NCBI RefSeq assembly: GCF_003820355.1
Contig: NZ_RPOK01000001.1
Location: 212,847 to 276,846, forward strand
Source of the DNA: Paralteromonas sediminis
GTDB lineage: Bacteria > Pseudomonadota > Gammaproteobacteria > Enterobacterales > Alteromonadaceae
Direction: 5' to 3'
Length of the DNA stretch: 64,000 nt
The notes beneath the pieces are model-generated. The model saw only the letters and a program-made list of their open reading frames with translations. It ran no database searches and was not told where the DNA came from. The position numbers and the translations under genes are program-made. Shown here one piece after another: positions 17,723-26,190 of this stretch; position 1 is the stretch's first letter; the number at the start of each line of letters is the position of its first letter.

Positions 17723-18862
17723 ATGATTGGAATTCGTAGTTTTTTAAGCTCTGTTATTGTCGCGATAGGCCTGATTCTGCCGACAGAGGTATTGGCTAAC
17801 GGGTCGAGTCAACAATGCAATATCATGCCGGCTCACGACAACAAAAAAATTAATATTCTGTATTTTTACGTGAACAATCACGATGAATCATTTTGGCATC
17901 TTCACCAACAAGTCACTGAAGCAGCAGCAAAAAGTCTTGGGATTAATCTGATTAGTGTGGCGATAGAGGAAGAATACCGTCATAGAATTGCTTATTTAGA
18001 CTTGGTAAAACGTCACCTTGACTCAGACAACAAGCCTGATGCTGCTATTGGTATCTTCTATGCCAAAGGCGAAGCAAATTTGCTAACGCTGTTCGAACAG
18101 TATCAAGTGCCATTTTTTTCCGTCAATACTAGCCTCGATGAGCCAACCTGGGCAGCGTTACAATTACCTCGCCAACGATATGCTCAGTGGTTGGGACACA
18201 TGGCACCGGATGACTATCAGGGGGGCTATGATCTTGCCGTTCAATTAAATAGACAGCCAGGCGAACGAGCAGCCTTGGTTGCTATTGCAGGGGCTTTACA
18301 GTCTGCGGTGAGCAACAATCGTAAAGCGGGTTATTTGGCGGCCGCTGATGCCGTTGGCTTTACCATTATGCCCAGTTTTTCTACCGACTGGACGCCAGAG
18401 AACAGTCGGATGGTCGTTGATAAAGCCTTAGAACGATTACCCGATATCGATACCATTTGGACAGCTGGGCCAGATATTGCAAAAGGGGCTTTTATTGCGT
18501 TGCAGAATATCAGTGCCGCTCGACGAGAGAGTATGCGCATTGGCACATTTGACTGGTCTAAAGACGTCGTGGATATGATGCAAAAGGAGCAGGTGGTGCT
18601 CAGTTATGGCGGTCATTTTGCTGAAGGGGCGTGGGCATTGATTATGCTTGTCGATTACCTCAACGGTATTGATTTTGTTGAGGATATCGGTGTGAAGTTT
18701 AATACACAACTGGAAGCATTGACCCGTGACAATATTGACCGGTACGCTGCATTTCTAACTCAGGAAAAGTGGCAACATATTGACTTTAAAAAATACAGCA
18801 AGTGCTATACTCCTGCACTTAAGCAGTACCATTTTTCTGCAACACAGTTATTACACCACTGA
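17723..18862 (+). CDS. Periplasmic sugar-binding-protein-like protein (Peripla_BP_4 type, orphan)
   Basis: The 379-residue protein has a signal peptide ending near TEVLA and the type-1 periplasmic binding fold of ribose/AI-2 binding proteins. Examples are INILYFYVNNHDESFWHLH at the start, the hinge-linked ERAALVAIAG, AGYLAAADAVG and DTIWTAGPDIAKGAF. No ABC permease or ATPase gene is nearby. Such orphan proteins may present a ligand to a membrane sensor, as LuxP does with LuxQ. No partner histidine kinase or GGDEF gene adjoins it, so this stays a guess. A dyad lies directly upstream and a strong terminator downstream. Confidence 0.75.
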   Translation: MIGIRSFLSSVIVAIGLILPTEVLANGSSQQCNIMPAHDNKKINILYFYVNNHDESFWHLHQQVTEAAAKSLGINLISVAIEEEYRHRIAYLDLVKRHLDSDNKPDAAIGIFYAKGEANLLTLFEQYQVPFFSVNTSLDEPTWAALQLPRQRYAQWLGHMAPDDYQGGYDLAVQLNRQPGERAALVAIAGALQSAVSNNRKAGYLAAADAVGFTIMPSFSTDWTPENSRMVVDKALERLPDIDTIWTAGPDIAKGAFIALQNISAARRESMRIGTFDWSKDVVDMMQKEQVVLSYGGHFAEGAWALIMLVDYLNGIDFVEDIGVKFNTQLEALTRDNIDRYAAFLTQEKWQHIDFKKYSKCYTPALKQYHFSATQLLHH

Positions 18863-18866
18863 TTAA

Positions 18867-18889
18867 AAAGCCTGCTTGAAGCAGGCTTT
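18867..18889. terminator. Bidirectional terminator between convergent genes
   Basis: AAAGCCTGCTT (18867-18877) and GAAGCAGGCTTT (18878-18889) form a near-continuous stem flanked by A on the left and T on the right. It can serve both the binding-protein gene and the convergent porin gene. Confidence 0.8.
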
Positions 18890-18899
18890 CGCTTACTTA

Positions 18900-20024
18900 C
18901 TAAAAAACATAATTCACGGCGAATCTCAGCAAGGTCGCATCACCTTGACTATCCAAGTCATCGTTTCGTTTAGTCAGTTCTGCTTTTAACGCGATATTTG
19001 CTTCAAGGTCATAACGCACAGAGGCAGATAAAATGTCGTACTCACTCATATTAACAACTTGTACTCCCGCTACAGCTGGCAACAAAGCCTGTTGAACCGG
19101 GGCCGGGAACGGCGTTAAAAAACTAAGGCCTTTGATATCGTTGTTCGAATCAAAAGTTTCATACGTTACAGCCGGTGTCCATTTACCCCGTCTTATCCCT
19201 GCTGTTACATAGAAGGCTGTTTGCTCCGAGAAAAAAGAATCTTCAATGTCGATGAGGGTGTACTCTGACCCAATGAACCAGGTGAAATGGTCTATATCAA
19301 TGCCCACGCCAGAAAATGTACTGGTGTCATCGTCCAGCCTGAGATATTCCGCCAACGGTTGAGACGCCGTAGATATTGCCTGTAACGCCGCTTCTGCCTC
19401 TGCAATGCCGCTCAACGTGCTTTTGGCGACACCATATACACCTCGCACCTTAAACCAGTCGTAGGTGGCTTCGGCTGTCAAAACGAACGTATTTTTTCCT
19501 TCAAAATCACCGCCAAATACGGGGTTACTAAACGTGCCGTAGGCGCCCTGTAAATAAATCTCCCAATCGCCCTGAAACGTTGAGTAGTCGATTCGAATGC
19601 CGTCAAGGTTGTTGGCAGGGACGTTATACATACCATTTGGTGCAGAGATCCAGTGTTGAGAATACCCCACATCTAAGGATGCCGAATAGCGAAACAATGG
19701 AGTGCGAACCCGTCCTGCGGTTATTGCTACTTTGTCATTCACCTGATAGCTGAGGTAAGCCCATTCAAATTCAACATCAAAATCCTCGTTACCCCTAGCC
19801 AGTAATTGGGCTGTGGCCGTTAACTTGTCGCTGACATTACTGCTTACCTGAAGTGCAAACAAGCTTTGTTCGCTGAAGTCTATTTCGTCGCTAAAACCGT
19901 ACAGGCTGTCATCACTGCTGGTAATACCGCCTACTAAATTTGCGAAGCCATTGATTCTCACTTCTGCGCTGGCTGGCTGCACTAATGCCATTGCTAACCC
20001 GGTCGCTAAATACAAATTTTTCAT
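18900..20024 (-). CDS. Outer-membrane porin-like beta-barrel protein
   Basis: The 374-residue protein has a signal peptide (MKNLYLATGLAMALVQPASA) and a barrel-like pattern of alternating residues. It ends in a C-terminal aromatic strand (LLRFAVNYVF), the Bam recognition type. The N-terminal VRINGFANLVGG and AGRVRTPLFRYSASLDVGY are typical of a marine gammaproteobacterial porin family often left as hypothetical. It starts 11 nt after a mini PstS-like gene, and the pair looks like an operon. That suggests a role in anion, perhaps phosphate, uptake. Specificity is unproven. Confidence 0.78.
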   Translation of the reverse strand: MKNLYLATGLAMALVQPASAEVRINGFANLVGGITSSDDSLYGFSDEIDFSEQSLFALQVSSNVSDKLTATAQLLARGNEDFDVEFEWAYLSYQVNDKVAITAGRVRTPLFRYSASLDVGYSQHWISAPNGMYNVPANNLDGIRIDYSTFQGDWEIYLQGAYGTFSNPVFGGDFEGKNTFVLTAEATYDWFKVRGVYGVAKSTLSGIAEAEAALQAISTASQPLAEYLRLDDDTSTFSGVGIDIDHFTWFIGSEYTLIDIEDSFFSEQTAFYVTAGIRRGKWTPAVTYETFDSNNDIKGLSFLTPFPAPVQQALLPAVAGVQVVNMSEYDILSASVRYDLEANIALKAELTKRNDDLDSQGDATLLRFAVNYVF

Positions 20025-20035
20025 ACTGGTTTTCC

Positions 20036-20443
20036 TTAAAATGTGGCTACCACTTTAACTGCATCAGTAACAGCGGCGACGTCGACATAGCCGATGGCAT
20101 TCGGTTTACTCGTAACTTCGGCGATCACCGCGGATGCATCGTTCACTTCACTGGGTGGCACGCCTTTACCTGTAAACACCAATTTTGACCAATAGGCAGT
20201 CACCTGACTGGAGCTTCTACCAAGGACTTTGTCATCAAATTCCTCGCGCAGGGGGTCTGCTGTCACTATGTTGACAGGTGCTGCGTTACCGCCATCGGGA
20301 AAGGACTTTGCCTTGCCAAGAAAAATCCTTTGAATATCTTTATCTGTCAGAGCACTGGCATTAGACGGGTTGACTATTACCGCGACATCGGCTGATGCGA
20401 CAGCAGTTATAAAAATAAAACAGAAACTGCAAAATTTCTTCAT
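20036..20443 (-). CDS. Small PstS-like phosphate-binding-domain protein
   Basis: The 135-residue protein has a signal peptide ending at VASA and a single PBP-like lobe. It shows ALTDKDIQRIFLGKAKSFPDG, a stretch typical of short PstS-like proteins, plus SQVTAYWSKLVFTGKG and NAIGYVDVAAV. Full PstS proteins exceed 300 residues; short forms like this occur with porins or sensor genes in marine gammaproteobacteria. It is the upstream gene of a two-gene unit with the porin. A phosphate or related oxyanion ligand is inferred from the family. Confidence 0.75.
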   Translation of the reverse strand: MKKFCSFCFIFITAVASADVAVIVNPSNASALTDKDIQRIFLGKAKSFPDGGNAAPVNIVTADPLREEFDDKVLGRSSSQVTAYWSKLVFTGKGVPPSEVNDASAVIAEVTSKPNAIGYVDVAAVTDAVKVVATF

Positions 20444-20628
20444 AAGCGCACACTCTCTTTGTAGAGTTTAGTTAAAAAACACACACTTTAAAGCTAGTAC
20501 ACTTCTGTGGATTTCGCCAAAACCAGAATGATTTTTATTTTAGCTTACAGATGGTTACGCTTACTTTTTCAAGACAGGGGCCATCAGAGAGGAGTAAGGC
20601 GGATGCTGGTACACCCGCCCTTGCGGCA

Positions 20629-23328
20629 TTAATTCTTGGTATGGGCGCTTGCTCTAAAAATACTGTTGGTCAGTAAAACATTCATGCCTTCCAGGTACGC
20701 TCTGAATGTAGGAGACTGGGTATAGCCAATTACCATGCCGCGCCCCATTGGCTGGTGAATTAACACCGGCTTATAGGCTAATTGCGCTTTGTTTTCTGCC
20801 CATAAGTAACCGCTGGCCAACACGTCTTCCGGGCCGGAAAACCAGACCAGGTTTTTGCCAGAATCTAGCTTTATCGGTGTGTAGATATCACTGCCATAAG
20901 CGACAGTGACGAGGTTTTCGTCAACACCAGCGGTAAGCCAGTGTTCTTGATCAACCTCAACATTAGCCAAAACACCCGCAACGAAGCTAGGTGATGTTTC
21001 AGCTTCAATAATCGCATTGGATAAGTCATCTTTACTGGTAAACAACTGACCTTCCACCTTGTTATCATCACTTTCTGCATCATCAGGTGCTTTGTTGTCA
21101 TCGTCGTTTCTATGCGCTAATTCACGTTTTACGTCAAGCAGAGCATACTCTTCGTCGGCTAAAAAGCGGTTAGCACTACCTAAAGCGATGAGCACCCCAC
21201 CTTTGCTTACCCAATCTTGCAAGTTATCGGCACCAGCTTGACCTAGCGCTCGTCCGTAGTAGCCCTCAGGCAGAATAATTACATCGTATCCACTTAGATC
21301 GGCTCGAGCCAAAATCGGTACTCGAATGGCCGTGACTGGGTAGCCAAGCTGCCTTTCTATCACAAAACGTGTGTTGCCTGCACTTAGCGAACTGGTCGGG
21401 GTATCCCAAGCAATAGCCACTTTGGGAGCATTCATTGTAACGGTTTTATCACTGCCAAAGCTGGGTCCTTTGGTTACCCAGCTTGAGTCTGTTCCCTCGA
21501 CAATAGCGCCGGTTTTTTCAGCGATAGCTTGGATCTTAAGGTTTAAATCATCTTTATTTTTACTGCGCTCGATAATCAATGAGCCGGCTGGATAAGTACG
21601 CTTACCCTCTAACACAAAGGCTTCGTCAGCACTTTTAAGTGAAATCCCCGCGCGAAGCGCGTGCGTTAGAAAACGCCCCGCTGCCATATCGCCCCATGGC
21701 ACAATGAACCCGACTTTAGCATCCATATTGGTCACATTAGCGGCCAACGCATGACTGGGTGAAATAAATGTTCCTTTCGCCTTAATGGCTTTGTCGCAGG
21801 CGATGGTGTCGACATTGAACATCATCGGCAATGACCAGCCAGTCACATCGTAAATTTGGTCGCCTAAATTACGCGCTCGCCGTCTTTCCTGTTCAGCGAT
21901 AAACTCAGCAGACATATCAACCTGTTCGGCAAACACGGTAGTGACAAATTTTCCTCTGGGTTGCGCTGTATCGATAACATAACTGCCAGCCTTGAAATTC
22001 CTGCCGCACGCTTTAAAAGACTCCTCCATCAGTTTGACTTCAGCGCCATGCTCAGCCATCAATGTGGCTAGCCTGTGTGTACCATGACGATTTTTTTCGT
22101 TGGTTAGAATATAGGTTCTGGCGTCGTTGTCCTTGCCTTCTTCGATCGCATCAAGCTGGTATTGATAGAAGTCGTTAAGTAATTTTTCTCTGCCTATTGC
22201 GGTACCTTCTGCAGTAGACAATGAGGCGACAAATTGCATTTGAACCGTATCTCGGTAGGTAAGTACCTCTCCATTTCGACGATGGAAAACATGCCCCCTT
22301 GCTGAGCCAACTTCATAGGTTGACGCCGATGCCCCATAGAAGGTAGGCCAGCTGTCGCCATAACCGGGGTAAAATGCATCGAATATTTCCCGGGTAAAAT
22401 AGTCAAAACCCAGCGCATCGAAGTGCTTGGCGTGATTGCGACCAATCTCATCCATATTCGCAATTTGTGTCGCGGTCATGTGCGGGTTGAAAGGCTTAGC
22501 TGCCGGTGCAAAGTAATAAGTTTGATCACCGCCCATCTCGTGAACATCCACGATAACCTGCGGTTTGAAGGTGTTAATTGCCGCAATTCTGCCCTTGGTT
22601 TCTGGCTGGGTAGCGGCAAGCCAGTCTCTGTTCATGTCAAACAGATAATGGTTCGAACGTCCTCTTGGCCAAGGTTCATTTTGCTCAGCGCTCAGTCTGT
22701 CTCCGCTGTGTTCCAAGCCAACGGTTGCGTAGTAACGGGATGTAAAGCGTGCTCTGCCATCTGGGTTTTGCAGCGGATCGATGAACACAATGGTGTTGTC
22801 CATAATCTGTTGCGTAATTGCATCATTTTGAGCAGCAAGCAAGTGATAAGCTAAAAACATGGCCGCGTCAGTACTACTAATTTCATTACCATGCACGCCG
22901 TATTGTAGCCATACACCAGCAGGTAAGATGTTAATGAGCTGTTGAGCTTGTGTTTTATTGGTCTTTCTCGGGTCAGCTAACGCTTGGATGCGGGTTGAAT
23001 AGGAATCCAGTGAAGCAAGATTTTCGGGTTTCCCAATTGCGACATAGATTAACGCCCTGCCTTCCCAGCTTGTGGCGTATTGTTGCAGCTTAATTCTGTC
23101 TGGTGCTGCTTCTTGTAGGGCCTCAAAATAACGTTGTATCTGATGATAATTTGAAATACGTTCGCCCGGTGAAAAACCCAATACCTTTTCAAATGTGGGT
23201 ATAGCAGGGTCATAACTTGCGCCCGGCCACATCGGTTCTTGTGCAGGTGTTTCTGCGACTGCTGCGCTGGGGATGCTAATCGACATAGCGATATATAGCA
23301 TCAGGTTGTTAAGAAATCTTGCCGTCAT
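20629..23328 (-). CDS. Secreted M14 family zinc carboxypeptidase-like protein
   Basis: The protein is about 899 aa when started at the ATG at 23328, which begins a clear signal peptide (MTARFLNNLMLYIAMSISI, cleaved near AVAE). A longer in-frame start at 23370 would bury the signal. The peptidase M14 domain (about residues 45-380) has the zinc-binding HGNEISS (HxxE) and a later His in VDVHEMGGD. The C-terminal half contains glutamine-amidotransferase-like segments (YDVIILPEGYYG, LIALGSANRF). This architecture is seen in large M14 proteins of marine bacteria. It probably trims peptides in the periplasm or medium. It has its own transcription unit. Confidence 0.85.
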   Translation of the reverse strand: MTARFLNNLMLYIAMSISIPSAAVAETPAQEPMWPGASYDPAIPTFEKVLGFSPGERISNYHQIQRYFEALQEAAPDRIKLQQYATSWEGRALIYVAIGKPENLASLDSYSTRIQALADPRKTNKTQAQQLINILPAGVWLQYGVHGNEISSTDAAMFLAYHLLAAQNDAITQQIMDNTIVFIDPLQNPDGRARFTSRYYATVGLEHSGDRLSAEQNEPWPRGRSNHYLFDMNRDWLAATQPETKGRIAAINTFKPQVIVDVHEMGGDQTYYFAPAAKPFNPHMTATQIANMDEIGRNHAKHFDALGFDYFTREIFDAFYPGYGDSWPTFYGASASTYEVGSARGHVFHRRNGEVLTYRDTVQMQFVASLSTAEGTAIGREKLLNDFYQYQLDAIEEGKDNDARTYILTNEKNRHGTHRLATLMAEHGAEVKLMEESFKACGRNFKAGSYVIDTAQPRGKFVTTVFAEQVDMSAEFIAEQERRRARNLGDQIYDVTGWSLPMMFNVDTIACDKAIKAKGTFISPSHALAANVTNMDAKVGFIVPWGDMAAGRFLTHALRAGISLKSADEAFVLEGKRTYPAGSLIIERSKNKDDLNLKIQAIAEKTGAIVEGTDSSWVTKGPSFGSDKTVTMNAPKVAIAWDTPTSSLSAGNTRFVIERQLGYPVTAIRVPILARADLSGYDVIILPEGYYGRALGQAGADNLQDWVSKGGVLIALGSANRFLADEEYALLDVKRELAHRNDDDNKAPDDAESDDNKVEGQLFTSKDDLSNAIIEAETSPSFVAGVLANVEVDQEHWLTAGVDENLVTVAYGSDIYTPIKLDSGKNLVWFSGPEDVLASGYLWAENKAQLAYKPVLIHQPMGRGMVIGYTQSPTFRAYLEGMNVLLTNSIFRASAHTKN

Positions 23329-23506
23329 AATCTTGCCCTGTGCGAATGTAAAGATAGAGATATCAAACATTAAACTCTACACCCAAACTAACAAAGCGCA
23401 AACTATGATTACAGGTTAAGTAATGGGCACGTGGTGTAAATACAGTTTTTTATCAAAGAGATAAATTAGGCGTTAAGTCCTCAGCAAAGGTTCCGATACA
23501 AGGAAA

Positions 23507-23548
23507 ATGAATATGCAAACAGCAAGGTTGCTGATTAACGATGGCTAA
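23507..23548 (+). other. Possible 13-codon upstream ORF overlapping the glycosyltransferase start
   Basis: The short frame encodes MNMQTARLLINDG and stops at 23546-23548, just after the glycosyltransferase ATG (23541) in another frame. It is preceded by AAGG at 23500-23503. It may couple translation or simply be chance. Confidence 0.3.
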
Positions 23549-24632
23549 AGCCCTTTTGATTTTCGGTTCCAATCAGTACGGTGTGGTTTCACATTTTTTC
23601 GAAGGTATGGCGACAGATTTATTGGCATCGGGTGTCACTGTTGATTTATTGGACTTTTCTTCTCCGGAAACGGTTGAAGCCACTGCCACTAATATTGATA
23701 AATTAGACAACTATGACTTTATTGTATCCTTTAACGGCGTAGGTCAGGATATTAAACTGGACAACACTCGTTTGTCTGACTACGCGAAAAGACGTCCACT
23801 TTTTATCTTTTTGGTCGATCATCCTATCCACCTCATGAAGCGGTTTGTTGGCATACCTGCCACAATATTGTGTGTCGATCAGGAGCATGTGTCATTCTGC
23901 CAATTGTGTGGCTTTAACGCGCGCTTCTTCCCTCATGCTGTCAGTGCAAAGACGCTTGACCGCAAAGCCATTAAAGATAGAACCAATAAGTCGGGTGAAA
24001 TCCTGTTTCCCGTCTCATATTTTGACCTGAACAATGCCTTTGAAACGCTAAAGCCGGTATGGCATCAAATAGCTGCAATAACCGAGCAGGCAACAACAGT
24101 AACGCGCTTTTTACAACTTTTGGGTGTGTTACCAATGGGAAGCCGTCCTGCCAGCATCGCTTTGGATGAAAACATTCGTAGGATTGCCGTTTGGGTTGAC
24201 CATTATTTGCGAGCCAAAAGTCGCACTAAAATATTGGAAGCATGTCAGCAAAGAGGGATCAAGCTGACGGTTGTGGGAAAGGGCTCAGACAAGTATGCGG
24301 CTGATTTTCCGATGCATCATTATGAAGATGCATCAGACTACCCTATGCTGGTGGAACGTATTAGAAACGCAGATTTTGTGCTGCATAATTCCCCAGGTTT
24401 TGAACTTGGTTTACATGAAAGGGTTGTGGCCCCCCTTTCTGTTGGTACGCCAGTCATTGCCGACAGTGAGTATATTCATGGGCAATTTCCTAAAGGCATC
24501 TTAACGATGGATAATTACGCCAGCCTGACCGATGAGGCTTACCGAGAACACCAGATATCAGGGTTCGAGAGCGTGCACTCAAAGCATACCTGGCATCAAC
24601 GCTGGAAAGATGTGCTGAAAGAGGTTGGCTAA
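23541..24632 (+). CDS. Glycosyltransferase-like protein (CgeB/GT1-type)
   Basis: The 363-residue protein has a two-lobed GT-B pattern. The N-terminal Rossmann-like start is ALLIFGSNQYGVVSHFFEG. DHPIHLMKRF and LCVDQEHVSFC lie in the middle. The C-terminal donor lobe has LTVVGKGS, NADFVLHNSPGFELGLHER and VAPLSVGTPVIAD, resembling CgeB/Glyco_trans_1_2 proteins. It has no signal or TM segment, so it is cytoplasmic. It stands alone, convergent with a conserved unknown gene, with no polysaccharide locus around it. The acceptor cannot be inferred; modification of a protein or small molecule is possible. Confidence 0.7.
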   Translation: MAKALLIFGSNQYGVVSHFFEGMATDLLASGVTVDLLDFSSPETVEATATNIDKLDNYDFIVSFNGVGQDIKLDNTRLSDYAKRRPLFIFLVDHPIHLMKRFVGIPATILCVDQEHVSFCQLCGFNARFFPHAVSAKTLDRKAIKDRTNKSGEILFPVSYFDLNNAFETLKPVWHQIAAITEQATTVTRFLQLLGVLPMGSRPASIALDENIRRIAVWVDHYLRAKSRTKILEACQQRGIKLTVVGKGSDKYAADFPMHHYEDASDYPMLVERIRNADFVLHNSPGFELGLHERVVAPLSVGTPVIADSEYIHGQFPKGILTMDNYASLTDEAYREHQISGFESVHSKHTWHQRWKDVLKEVG

Positions 24633-24640
24633 CTCGAGTG

Positions 24641-26053
24641 CTAGCCTTTATAACCAAAAAGTTTTTGTTCAACAATTTCTGATGCGACCTTCTCAGGTAC
24701 CATATTCATCCAATCCTTGGAGCCGGAGGGGATTTGTTTTAGCACTTCTCTAGAGAAAATTTCGAAGAGTGCGGGGTCGCTGCAATCAATACCGGCAATA
24801 AAATCATTTTCTAACAGGTGGCGGTAAAGAAAACGCAGGTGATTGGGTACTTTCACTTCGGTAAAGTGCGTCGGCTGCCCGTCTTCAGCTTTCTCTGGAT
24901 ACACATACAATTGTGTGTTGTCGGGAAATAGCTTACCAAAGCCTTCAAGTATGCCGCCTTCCACACCGCGATAGAAGTTTTCATCGAAGATTTGCTTAAT
25001 ATTAATCATGCCAACCACAATGCCAATATGCATCTTGGTATATTGGCGGAAATAGGCTCGCAGTGAAAAGTAACGTGTATAGTCTGAAATCATCACATTG
25101 TATCCAAGACTATTAAGCAATTGCACACGTTCGATAAGATCGGCTTCCGGAAAATTGGCGTCGTTTCCATAAGCATCATTAAGCGAGATTTCTGCAATGG
25201 CTACCGTATTGGATTCATCCACGCCTTGCTGTGCAAAAAATGCCTTTTTTCCTTGCTCAATCATATCCACATTCAATTTAGTCACTGGCCTGAACGAGCC
25301 GCGAATAGTGAGCACATTTTTCTTATAGAGCATGTCTGCCGGTATAGCGACGGAGCCGTCGGGTTTAAACATTACCGCGCGTGTTTTCCAACTCCGTATT
25401 AAATGAATATTCTTTGCACGATTGTCTAAGTCATCAAAATAGGGGCCGTGGAATTCAACCGAGTCTATTTCGACCCGGTTTGGCTTCATGCCATCTGTGA
25501 GTGAATCAATGATCTTGCGGGGGTCTTCAAAGTAATAATAGGCCGCATAGATAAGGTTCACACCCAACACGCCTAACGCCTGTTGCTGAGCTTCTGCGTT
25601 GTCGTCGAACATTCGTACGTGAACCACAATATCCGACGGTTCTGCGCCCGGATACATTTGTACTCTAATACCACACCACGCATGACATTCGTTGTTCCCT
25701 TTGAAGCTTTTAGCGGCGACTGTAGCAGCATAGGAAAAGAAACGAGAAGACTTGGGCCTGACATCAGCAATGCGTTCAATCACTAAGTCAAATTCTTGTG
25801 CCATCATGGCTTGTACGCGTGATTTACTGACATAACGTCTGTCTTGCTGGACGCCGTAGATAGCGTCAGAAAACTTCATGTCATAAGCTGACATCGTTTT
25901 TGCAATCGTACCCGCCGCTGCGCCTGCGAGAAAGAACTGCCGGGCAACTTCCTGTCCGGCACCAATTTCCACAATAGTGCCGTACTTCTTTTCATCCAAA
26001 TTTACCCGTAAGGCTTTGGCTCTGGTATCTCTTGAGCTAACCTGTTTTGACAT
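24641..26053 (-). CDS. Conserved protein of unknown function (GAGQEVAR family)
   Basis: The 470-residue soluble protein is of a type I recognise from many bacteria but cannot name. The N terminus has GTIVEIGAGQEVARQFFLAG followed by TIAKTMSAYDMKFSDAIYG, and the C-terminal third has GGILEGFGKLFPDN. Homologues are sometimes mislabelled TonB-dependent receptor, which cannot be right: there is no signal peptide, plug or barrel. The EIGAGQEVARQFF stretch is the strongest conserved mark as I remember it. It is convergent with a glycosyltransferase gene. No catalytic motif can be assigned. Confidence 0.75.
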   Translation of the reverse strand: MSKQVSSRDTRAKALRVNLDEKKYGTIVEIGAGQEVARQFFLAGAAAGTIAKTMSAYDMKFSDAIYGVQQDRRYVSKSRVQAMMAQEFDLVIERIADVRPKSSRFFSYAATVAAKSFKGNNECHAWCGIRVQMYPGAEPSDIVVHVRMFDDNAEAQQQALGVLGVNLIYAAYYYFEDPRKIIDSLTDGMKPNRVEIDSVEFHGPYFDDLDNRAKNIHLIRSWKTRAVMFKPDGSVAIPADMLYKKNVLTIRGSFRPVTKLNVDMIEQGKKAFFAQQGVDESNTVAIAEISLNDAYGNDANFPEADLIERVQLLNSLGYNVMISDYTRYFSLRAYFRQYTKMHIGIVVGMINIKQIFDENFYRGVEGGILEGFGKLFPDNTQLYVYPEKAEDGQPTHFTEVKVPNHLRFLYRHLLENDFIAGIDCSDPALFEIFSREVLKQIPSGSKDWMNMVPEKVASEIVEQKLFGYKG

Positions 26054-26142
26054 AATAATTCTCGCTGTTGGCCGACGCTTTTTTATTAGTATTGCAATGG
26101 TTTAGCGCAATTTCTAGTCTGAAATAGGGTGAATGAAGAATT

Positions 26143-26165
26143 GACGTGGACAGGTTGTCCACGTC
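26143..26165 (-). terminator. 10-bp hairpin after the TonB-receptor gene
   Basis: GACGTGGACA (26143-26152) and TGTCCACGTC (26156-26165) pair perfectly around a 3-nt loop, 25 nt below the receptor stop on the minus strand. The trailing bases on that strand are only mildly T-rich, so this is a likely but unproven terminator. Confidence 0.5.
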
Positions 26166-26190
26166 TGTGTTTTTAAATGGCGTATTAGCG

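Noticed and set aside
17723-18862. LuxP (AI-2 receptor)
   Set aside because: The fold and length are compatible, but no LuxQ-like kinase is nearby and no LuxP-specific residues could be verified.
24641-26053. Annotation as a TonB-dependent receptor
   Set aside because: There is no signal peptide, TonB box, plug or C-terminal aromatic strand; the label used for some homologues does not fit.
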